From contig JAACDY010000011.1 in assembly GCA_009936675.1 (NCBI GenBank), forward strand, positions 1 to 6,722: DNA of 6,722 nucleotides. The letters run 5' to 3'. The notes beneath the pieces are model-generated. The model made no database searches. It saw nothing but the letters and a program-made list of their open reading frames with translations, and had not been told where the DNA came from. Origin of the DNA: Bacteroidota bacterium (GTDB lineage: Bacteria; Bacteroidota; Bacteroidia; Flavobacteriales; Flavobacteriaceae). The position numbers and the translations under genes are program-made. Of this stretch, positions 1 to 6,025 are shown piece by piece (within the stretch, counting starts at the first letter, position 1; the number at the start of each line of letters is the position of its first letter).

Positions 1-1121
1 TCTGAGCCGGCACTCAAAAATGCCCCTACCCCATAGACTTCGGTTTTGTCGGGGTATGCCTCACCCGGGGCAGCGCCAATGGGTTGAACATAAGATAGCA
101 TACCGTCGCTGTTCACATGGCTTACCATGGCATTCCAGCCTTTTTCGACAGCAGGGCCATAGGTTGCTCTGTCTAAAATTCCATTGTTGATTCCCCAAGC
201 AAGTCCAAAGACAAAAAACGACGAACCACTTGTTTCGGGGGTAGGATAAAACTTTTGCCCCAAAAGACTCATAGCCCAATGCCCCTGTGGCGTTTGAATC
301 TCTATCAATTTCTTGGCCATTTTTTTGTAGAGCTTGAGGAAATAGGGATAATCTTTGTCCTTGGGATCGAGCTCTTGCAGCACATTTGCCAAACCAGCAA
401 TAACCCAACCATTTCCTCTGCCCCAAAAGATTTTTGTTCCATTGTCTAGTTGATCAAAATAAGAACCGTCTCTGTAGTAAAGACTTTCTTTTTTATCGAA
501 TAAGTGGTTGGTGGTCGCTTTCCACTCTCTGACCATAACTTCAATGTACTTTCTGTCTCTGGTTATATTGGAAACCATCACCCAAACGGGTGGTGACATG
601 AACAAAGCATCACACCAATTCCATCGGTCTTGGTGAAAAGGAGATTTCCAATCCAATTTAGATTTGGAGGGGTGATAGAGAATAAAATCAAATTGTTTGA
701 TGGTGGGCTTAATCATCTGCTCATCTTTGTATTTCCTGTACAATTGAAAATAGGTTTGACCAACCGTATGGTCATCAGCATGGTAAATCCTGTTGTAATT
801 TCCATTTCGCATATGAAGCTTCCAATCGTGAGCCTCACCGATACCTTTAAGCCACTCATAGTATTTGTCACTGTCGGCCATGGCCGCCTATTTGGACATT
901 CCCACATAAAGCGCCCCATTGGTCCAATCCAACAGATGGTGTTTCCCTCTGGATAGTCTTTTGTTTTGGGCTCTGTACTTTAAATCATCGTGGTGTTCAA
1001 TTTCCCAATCCGCCACTTTTCCCATGATCTGTTTGACCTTTTGCGGTTCTGATTTTTAACCCATTAGAGGAAGTGCAATCAAAAGGGTAAATAGTGCTAT
1101 TAGATATTTTATTGCTTTCAT
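1..1121 (-). pseudogene. GH105/GH88-type unsaturated uronyl hydrolase, interrupted by two in-frame stops; 3' end outside window
   Basis: From the ATG at 1119-1121 one frame runs to the left edge, about 373 codons, with no frameshift but two stops: TAA at codon 22 (1056-1058) and TAG at codon 78 (888-890). Codons 1-21 encode a lipoprotein-like signal peptide ending LPLMG, so the TAA replaces the expected lipobox cysteine. The TAG follows DWTNGALYVGMSK, where the family normally has tryptophan (TGG to TAG is one transition). Family motifs remain intact: HADDHTVGQ (about 114-122), RWNWCDALFMSPP (about 166-178, with the likely catalytic Asp171), FWGRGNGW (232-239) and ETSGSSFF. The frame reaches YGVGAFLSAGS near the usual C-terminus, so only a few residues are missing. 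GH105 enzymes release the 4,5-unsaturated uronic acid left by polysaccharide lyases, which fits the lyase-like neighbour upstream. Restart at Met81 (879-881) could give a leaderless protein lacking the first barrel helices. Sequencing error is possible. Family is sure; loss of function is likely but unproven. Confidence 0.85.
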
Positions 1122-1136
1122 TGGTTCTGATTTTAA
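1045..1136 (-). repeat. Direct repeat flanking the GH105 signal-peptide region
   Basis: On the plus strand GGTTCTGATTTTTAA (1045-1059) and GGTTCTGATTTTAA (1123-1136) match apart from one extra T, at a spacing of 78 bases. One copy is in the untranslated leader just before the ATG. The other covers codons 22-26 and contains the TAA that interrupts the GH105 frame at codon 22. The repeat thus brackets almost exactly the signal-peptide coding segment. Chance is possible in AT-rich DNA, but copying of the leader sequence into the gene by slippage or template switching would also explain the stop. Confidence 0.6.
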
Positions 1137-1158
1137 TGATTTGAATTTAATGATTTGA
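1132..1158. repeat. Tandem 13-base repeat, period 14, in the leader before the GH105 gene
   Basis: TTTAATGATTTGA occurs twice without mismatch at 1132-1144 and 1146-1158, separated by one base. It lies 11 to 37 bases upstream of the GH105 ATG, in the 116-base gap after the BNR-4 gene. It may be a slippage product or a paired protein-binding site. The rest of the gap shows only the 8-base palindrome ATCGCGAT (1211-1218) and no convincing terminator. Confidence 0.6.
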
Positions 1159-1237
1159 TTTTATACAGATACAAACTACTGGGTGGAGGCCATGGTTTTT
1201 CTCTTGGTTTATCGCGATTGGTTCCCAATGTCTCCCA

Positions 1238-2635
1238 TTAGAGGGCATATCTGAAACCTGGCTCATTGTTCTTTCCAATATCCTTTACACTTATGACTTG
1301 TAAACCGGGAAAATTTCCCTCGACTTCCACCGAACTGTCGTTAAATTTTCTTGAAAAAAGTTTTTCAGACTTTAGGACTTTACCAATGGGATTTAATTGT
1401 GCATCGAGCAAAATGGTTCCATCTCCATATTTGATATGCCAATAAGCGACCTCGAAACTGTCATCCGACCTGCGGTTAAAACTTTTTATTGTGAATTCAT
1501 TTTTAATACTCCCATTGCCCGAAAACTCCCATCTGTAATCCCAATTTGTGATGAGATGTGATTCCCATTTTTGACCATTTACTTGGGCAATATACAATTG
1601 AAGATTGCCATTCTCATCATATTTGTGGTAAACAAAAAGGGGATTTTTCTCTCGGTCAAAACAAAGTTTTGCTGCAAGATTGATTATCCCACCTTTGGGG
1701 GGTACGGGTGCAACGATAAGAGTTTTCATGTCTAATGTTGCAGGAAGATTAATGGGCTGGTCAAAAGCATCATACCAATTCTTTAAATCAGGGCTCTTCA
1801 TATAAGATAGATCGTGATTGGTGGCGCAATCGGGCGTATCCCTCCAAACCCAATATACGTGATACCACCCATCCTCTCTCAGTTCTGGTTGGGATTGATA
1901 GGCATTCATAAGTCCTTGACCATCTGTTAACGGAACATCCAGCATCCTCGACCATGTCTGAGATACGGTATCATACACATTATAGATTTCATTGCCATTT
2001 CCGCTACCACCATCCCTATAATGAAAAATCAGTTGATTGTTTTTTGTCATCATAAACTTTGGATAAGTAGCTTTTAACTCGTTGGGGCCAACCATGGGAA
2101 AATACCGTGTTAATGTTGTGATGTCTTTTGGTTTGTCGCTCCTAAAATAAGTCAGGGAATCTCCATGCATGTTTCCCGAAAGATGAATGAAGCCTTTTTT
2201 ATCCACCGCCATGGTTATGGAATTATGAGAGTCCCACCCGACCTCTGTTGCTGAAAAACGTCTTGATTTTTCTTTGGCATTTTTATCTCTTGGAGGTGCC
2301 GGCATTTGAAATAACAAAAAATTGGAGTCATCACCATTTCTTTGGCCTACAATCATATTTCTATTGGCATTATAGTAGGCGATGTATTGTCTATTGGAGT
2401 CCGTATAAAGACAAAATCCAACCCGATGTCCTGCCCAGACCGAATCTATCTTGGTGATTTGTACTACGGTCTCTTTAAGATGAGACTCATCGATAATGAT
2501 TTCCTCTTTGACGGCCTCCTTACAATGGGTAAAAAAACAATAGAGGAAAATCATCAAAAGCAATGAACTTTTGTTTATAATGAAATCCGGTTTTGAAATT
2601 AAATCTCTCATTTTTTTATTTCTAATCGAGAACAT
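1238..2635 (-). CDS. BNR-4 repeat lipoprotein, putative PL24/PL25-like ulvan lyase
   Basis: The 465-residue protein has a hydrophobic N-terminus (about 23-37) ending FFTHC; Cys38 is the probable lipid-anchored residue, although His at -1 makes the lipobox imperfect. The following KEAVKEE resembles the acidic signals that send Bacteroidetes lipoproteins to the cell surface. The body is a BNR-4 beta-propeller: WAGHRVGF (67-74), GWDSHNSITM (133-142), GNMHGD (154-159), TYPKF, FHYRDGGSGNGNE (204-216) and NHDLSYMKSPDLKNW. His137 and His157 are 20 residues apart, as I recall for the catalytic histidines of PL25 ulvan lyases (His123/His143). Those enzymes cut ulvan by beta-elimination next to glucuronate or iduronate. 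A GH105 gene downstream and sulfatases upstream support a lyase role; a non-catalytic BNR-4 protein is the alternative. Start: ATG 2633-2635 is the first after an in-frame stop, but Met9 (2609-2611) has an A-rich leader (AAATAAAAAA) like its neighbours, gives a more normal signal peptide, and may be the true start. Confidence 0.85.
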   Translation of the reverse strand: MFSIRNKKMRDLISKPDFIINKSSLLLMIFLYCFFTHCKEAVKEEIIIDESHLKETVVQITKIDSVWAGHRVGFCLYTDSNRQYIAYYNANRNMIVGQRNGDDSNFLLFQMPAPPRDKNAKEKSRRFSATEVGWDSHNSITMAVDKKGFIHLSGNMHGDSLTYFRSDKPKDITTLTRYFPMVGPNELKATYPKFMMTKNNQLIFHYRDGGSGNGNEIYNVYDTVSQTWSRMLDVPLTDGQGLMNAYQSQPELREDGWYHVYWVWRDTPDCATNHDLSYMKSPDLKNWYDAFDQPINLPATLDMKTLIVAPVPPKGGIINLAAKLCFDREKNPLFVYHKYDENGNLQLYIAQVNGQKWESHLITNWDYRWEFSGNGSIKNEFTIKSFNRRSDDSFEVAYWHIKYGDGTILLDAQLNPIGKVLKSEKLFSRKFNDSSVEVEGNFPGLQVISVKDIGKNNEPGFRYAL

Positions 2636-2834
2636 GACCCGATTTGCAGTTTTTAAAATAATACTTTATAGACTGATTTTTATAACTCATGCTGAGAAGA
2701 GCTTATTATTGGTCTATATTTTTTCAAGCCAGAGTATCAATGGTTTTTTCTTAATAATATTATGTAAAAAGTTTTGAATAAAAAATGACATCTCAACTCA
2801 GAAACGGATAAAAATCTTAATGATACTTTATCCC
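2636..2834 (-). other. Longest intergenic gap, 199 bases, AT-rich leader of the BNR-4 gene
   Basis: This is the only gap in the window big enough for an internal promoter. It is strongly AT-rich, begins with the inverted repeat at 2806-2833, and holds no believable gene. I did not find a clean Bacteroidetes promoter (TTTG, then TAnnTTTG about 19 bases on). It therefore gives only weak support for a separate transcription start for the BNR-4 and GH105 pair. Confidence 0.5.
2806..2833 (-). terminator. Weak inverted repeat just after the second sulfatase, possible terminator or processing hairpin
   Basis: GGATAAA (2806-2812) pairs perfectly with TTTATCC (2827-2833) across a 14-base loop, starting two bases beyond the TAG of the sulfatase at 2835-4394. 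The stem is short and AT-rich. Reading on the minus strand, a run of T occurs only about 20 bases later, so it is not a standard intrinsic terminator. It may instead protect or separate the mRNA ahead of the BNR-4 gene. Confidence 0.25.
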
Positions 2835-4394
2835 CTATTGCGAAAAAGCGGGATTGTATTGTCCCCTTTCATTAAAACCTTTAAAATTACGCATGGTAGA
2901 ATAACGTGGGTAGCTGTCAAAGATTGGATTGTCAGAGGCTCGGGGATCGCCTTGAGCTTTTAGGTCGTTTAGCAGTTGTTGTTTGAGCTGTCCTAGTACT
3001 TCTTTATATTCTGGTAACAAAGCGATGTTCTTTGTACAATAGGGGTCTTTTTGAATGTCATACAATTGTTCTTGAGGTCTTTTGGCAAAAGCCCATTCAA
3101 AATAAGGGCTATCTTCCAAGGCCATGACCACTTCTTTGGAAGGTGAGGGATCTACATCGTGGTAGCCTGGATAGAGAGATTTAAAACCTTTTGCCTTACT
3201 CCTTTGGTCATTTTCCAGGTTTTGAGGAACGGGATCGCCTTGTGGCCAGCGATCGGGATCAAAATGATGTACATATAAAAATTCTTTTGTCCTGATCGCT
3301 CTGGCGGGATAGCCTAAATTGTCGGGGCGGGCGTGGGTGTGTCGTTCCCTTCCGGTCAATACATATTGTCGATGGGCGGGGTGTTGCTCTAGTGTCAGAA
3401 CGGGCATTAAACTCTTTCCTGTAGTAGTCATGGCTTGGGGAGATTCCACAAGCTCCATCAAAGTGGGCGCCAAATCGATCAAACCAACGGGATCATCCAC
3501 TTTTTTTCCCTTAAGACCATTGGGCATGGAAATGACCAAGGGAACGTGGGTACCAAACTCTTGAACATTGGCCTTGGCATAGGGAAAAGGCATGCCATTG
3601 TCGGCCGTAACCACTATAAAAGTATTGTCCAGCTCTCCTTTTTCCTCTAGGAATTGAATCATTTGGAGCAGGTGATGGTCGAAATGTTCTATTTCCAATA
3701 TATAATCCAATACATCATTGCGCACCACCTCGGTATCGGGTAAAAATTCTGGTAGCTGAACCGCTTCGATGTTTTTTCCAGCTTTAACCCCACTTTGGTA
3801 TTCATAGACGCGATGTGGCTCGTGGGCACCATACCAAAAGACAAAGGGACTCCCTTCCTCTTTTTGGCTGTAAAAATCTTTAAAATTTCGGGCATAGTCA
3901 GTGGGTTTGATGCCCTTGGTGGGTGAATGGGCCAACTGATGTCGGTTATATGCTTTTCCCACTGGATTTTGCTTGCGCCCACTGATCTGCCAATTGCCCG
4001 GACCCCAGGGTTTTCCGGTATAGCCCGTAAAATAACCTTGTTGTTCCAAAACCTCGGTAAATACTTTGAATTTTTTGGGGAAATTACTGGCATGTGTACC
4101 AGCCTCTTCCAATTCCCAAATGTTTTTTCCGGTGAGCATAGCGGCCCTAGAAGGGCTGCATTGCGGAGCCGCCACAAAAGCGTTGTGAAATAACACCCCA
4201 TTTTTGGCAACATAGTCAAAACCGGGGGTTTGGGTTTCCGCAAAGCCATAAATTCCTGCATGGGGATATGATTGGTCGTCGGCAATAGCAATCAGGATAT
4301 TGGGGTGTTTTTTTACTTCCTTGGGAGGAGCCTCACAAGAAGACAAAATATGTATTAGGCTGAGTAGAAAAAGTATTGAAGAAAAATATTTCAT
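2835..4394 (-). CDS. Type I (formylglycine) sulfatase, lipoprotein, S1_8-like
   Basis: The product is 519 residues, a normal length for an S1 sulfatase. A signal peptide ends LSSC, with Cys20 as the lipidated residue. The alkaline-phosphatase-fold core begins HPNILIAIADDQ, where Asp39 and Asp40 are metal ligands. CSPSR (79-83) is the CxPxR signature whose Cys79 is converted to formylglycine by a maturase not present here. TGKPW (Lys128), GAHEPHR (189-195) and TADNG (Asp265, Asn266) complete the active site. The C-terminal part has TGRERHTHARPDNLGYPARAIR and HHFDPDRWPQGDP, which recall the SGSH-like/S1_8 group found in ulvan and glycosaminoglycan loci; that subfamily call is from memory. It would hydrolyse sulfate esters on oligosaccharides at the outer membrane or in the periplasm. 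It lies 64 bases after the other sulfatase, in the same direction, and ends in TAG. The ATG is preceded by an A-rich leader (TTAAAAAATACAC). Sulfatase identity is firm; substrate is not. Confidence 0.95.
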   Translation of the reverse strand: MKYFSSILFLLSLIHILSSCEAPPKEVKKHPNILIAIADDQSYPHAGIYGFAETQTPGFDYVAKNGVLFHNAFVAAPQCSPSRAAMLTGKNIWELEEAGTHASNFPKKFKVFTEVLEQQGYFTGYTGKPWGPGNWQISGRKQNPVGKAYNRHQLAHSPTKGIKPTDYARNFKDFYSQKEEGSPFVFWYGAHEPHRVYEYQSGVKAGKNIEAVQLPEFLPDTEVVRNDVLDYILEIEHFDHHLLQMIQFLEEKGELDNTFIVVTADNGMPFPYAKANVQEFGTHVPLVISMPNGLKGKKVDDPVGLIDLAPTLMELVESPQAMTTTGKSLMPVLTLEQHPAHRQYVLTGRERHTHARPDNLGYPARAIRTKEFLYVHHFDPDRWPQGDPVPQNLENDQRSKAKGFKSLYPGYHDVDPSPSKEVVMALEDSPYFEWAFAKRPQEQLYDIQKDPYCTKNIALLPEYKEVLGQLKQQLLNDLKAQGDPRASDNPIFDSYPRYSTMRNFKGFNERGQYNPAFSQ

Positions 4395-4434
4395 GTGTAT
4401 TTTTTAATGTTTTATAGGATCATCTCTAAACTTT

Positions 4435-4451
4435 ATGATTAAAATAATCAT
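4435..4451. repeat. Perfect 7-base-pair hairpin between the two sulfatase genes
   Basis: ATGATTA (4435-4441) and TAATCAT (4445-4451) are exact inverse complements around a 3-base loop, in the 64-base gap between the sulfatase genes. The stem has only one G-C pair per arm and no following T run, so termination is unlikely. It could be an mRNA processing hairpin, a small operator, or chance. Confidence 0.35.
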
Positions 4452-4458
4452 TCCGATT

Positions 4459-5982
4459 TTATTTCATGGACATTGGATTGAGTTGTCTGATCGAGTCCAG
4501 TTTTTGTTTCATTTGTTGAAGTATTTCGGGGAATTTTTGTGAAAGATTAGTACTTTCCGAGGGGTCTTCTTTGAGGTTGTAAAGACGTTCTTGTGTTTCT
4601 CCTGGAGGGGTGGGTAAAGTTACCGGAGGGCTGAACCCTCCCGAGCCTCTTTTTTCAATCATTTTCCAATCCCCATATCGCAATGCAAAATGCCCTCTAG
4701 AAGAATGATGAATAATGGGCTTTAGTGTTGTTTTATTTTCTTTTGATATCCATTCATCAAAAAGACTGTGACTGTCTAATGCTTTTGAAGGGGAATCGAG
4801 CAAATCGGCTACAGTAGCATAGAAATTGGCCAGTGAATTGGTTTGGTTGGCTTTACTGCCCGGGCTAAGCATGCCCGGCCATTTGACAATAAAAGGAACC
4901 CTATGGCCTGCTTCGTAGATATCGCCTTTCATGCCTCTGAGATCGGCCGCTGCGCTATGACCGTACTTTTCGATGTGATGGGGTTTCCAATAAGGACCAT
5001 TGTCACTGGTAAAAACCACTAAGGTCTCTTCCGTAATGCCTTGATCCTCTAAATACCTAAAAAGTTGCCCCAGTTGATCGTCCACCATTTCAACAAATGC
5101 ACCATACATTCCCGCCTCAGATGAATAGGGAGCATTGGCTTTGGGTACCCAAGGGGTATGGGGAGCCGCTAGGGGAAGGTAGAGGAAAAAGGGATCCTCT
5201 TTCTTTTGGGCTTTATCGATAAAGGCCTTGGCTTTATTGATAAAATTGGGCAATACCTCATAAAAATCAAAGCCCTTGGCCATGGGACCAGGACGCCAAA
5301 AATCGTAATCCTTGTCCCCTTCCATATTACTTCCCTCAGTACGGTCATGGATCGGCTGAGTGATTTTTTCATTTTCCAAATAAACATATGGAGGGAGATC
5401 GAGAGAGGCAGGGAGAATATAACTGTAATCAAAACCGACCTGAGAAGGGCCTCTGGTGGGGTTTTTGGAAAAATCAACGATTTCTACTTTATAATCGGTG
5501 ATCAAACCATAGTCATTTTGTACAATTTGGTTTTCTTGATGGGGCGTTTTGAGTTGCCAGTCGAGCCCCAAATGCCACTTCCCTACCACAGCGGTTTGAT
5601 AGCCATTGCGTTTTAACAGTTTGGCAACGGTTTCTTTTTCATTGGGAATCATCAGTGGTCCATAACTCCACAACACCCCAGTTTTTAGGGAAGTACGCCA
5701 AGCGTATTCTCCTGTGAGGATGCTGTAGCGGGTGGGAGTACAAACAGAAGAGGTAGAATGCATGTCCATAAAGCGCATGCCGTCTCTTGCCAGTTGATCC
5801 AAATGAGGGGTTTTTATTTTGGAGTCCTTGTTGTAAATCGACAGATCTCCATAGCCGAGATCATCGGCCAATATATAGATAATATTGGGAGGACTGTCTC
5901 GGACTTCTTCTTTTGGTGTACAGCCCAAAAGCAATAAAAAAACTAAAATCCGGATTGGAAAGAATCGTTTTTTAAAAGTCAT
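4459..5982 (-). CDS. Type I (formylglycine) sulfatase, arylsulfatase A-like lipoprotein
   Basis: The 507-residue protein has a textbook lipoprotein signal: basic start, hydrophobic core, then LLGC with Cys21, followed by TPKEE. NIIYILADDLGYGD (33-46) holds the metal-binding Asp40 and Asp41. CTPTR (81-85) is the CxPxR site, with Cys81 the formylglycine precursor. GKWHLG (134-139) carries Lys135 and His137, PHTPW (274-278) has His275, and TSDNG (325-329) has the remaining metal ligands Asp327/Asn328. LRGMKGDIYEAGHRVPFIVKWPG (348-370), with Lys352, is typical of the arylsulfatase A/GALNS branch. RLYNLKEDPSESTNLS near the end is the usual sulfatase C-terminal strand. The two sulfatases here differ throughout outside the catalytic motifs, so they are not a recent duplication and probably attack different sulfate positions. 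The gene follows the phosphatase gene by 43 bases, consistent with one transcript. Its ATG has an A-rich leader (TTTAAAAACCAAAACA). The exact S1 subfamily and substrate cannot be set by eye. Confidence 0.95.
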   Translation of the reverse strand: MTFKKRFFPIRILVFLLLLGCTPKEEVRDSPPNIIYILADDLGYGDLSIYNKDSKIKTPHLDQLARDGMRFMDMHSTSSVCTPTRYSILTGEYAWRTSLKTGVLWSYGPLMIPNEKETVAKLLKRNGYQTAVVGKWHLGLDWQLKTPHQENQIVQNDYGLITDYKVEIVDFSKNPTRGPSQVGFDYSYILPASLDLPPYVYLENEKITQPIHDRTEGSNMEGDKDYDFWRPGPMAKGFDFYEVLPNFINKAKAFIDKAQKKEDPFFLYLPLAAPHTPWVPKANAPYSSEAGMYGAFVEMVDDQLGQLFRYLEDQGITEETLVVFTSDNGPYWKPHHIEKYGHSAAADLRGMKGDIYEAGHRVPFIVKWPGMLSPGSKANQTNSLANFYATVADLLDSPSKALDSHSLFDEWISKENKTTLKPIIHHSSRGHFALRYGDWKMIEKRGSGGFSPPVTLPTPPGETQERLYNLKEDPSESTNLSQKFPEILQQMKQKLDSIRQLNPMSMK

Positions 5983-6025
5983 TGTTTTGGTTTTTAAATG
6001 ATTACTATCGTTTTAATACTACTGG

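Noticed and set aside
61..426. 121-residue minus-strand open frame
   Set aside because: It is out of frame with the well-conserved GH105 sequence covering the same bases and shows no family features.
888..890. TAG at GH105 codon 78 read as an amino acid (stop-codon reassignment or pyrrolysine-like decoding)
   Set aside because: TAG ends two other genes in the window in the normal place (2835-2837 and 6026-6028), and TAA ends two more. No other gene here has internal stops.
630..956. 108-residue plus-strand open frame, and a 68-residue minus-strand frame at 713-919
   Set aside because: Both are shadows of the GH105 frame, which carries recognisable motifs through the same bases.
901..1020. 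Frameshift in GH105 around codons 47-62, where the sequence looks unlike the family core
   Set aside because: The same frame holds the signal peptide, VADWEIEHHDD and DWTNGALYVG on either side, so a variable loop explains it without any frame change.
2713..2740. Minus-strand TTGATA, 16 bases, TATAGA, resembling a sigma-70 promoter before the BNR-4 gene
   Set aside because: Bacteroidetes promoters usually follow TTTG and TAnnTTTG. Such a match is easily found by chance in AT-rich DNA, so I do not call it a promoter.
2571..2777. 68-residue hydrophobic plus-strand open frame reaching into the 199-base gap
   Set aside because: It overlaps the 5' end of the BNR-4 gene and its hydrophobicity follows from T-rich DNA; nothing suggests selection as a protein.
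3689..4291. 200-residue minus-strand open frame
   Set aside because: It lies wholly inside the sulfatase gene in another frame, and the sulfatase frame holds all catalytic motifs.
5206..5616. 136-residue plus-strand open frame
   Set aside because: It is antisense to the arylsulfatase-like gene, with no domain or separate start context.
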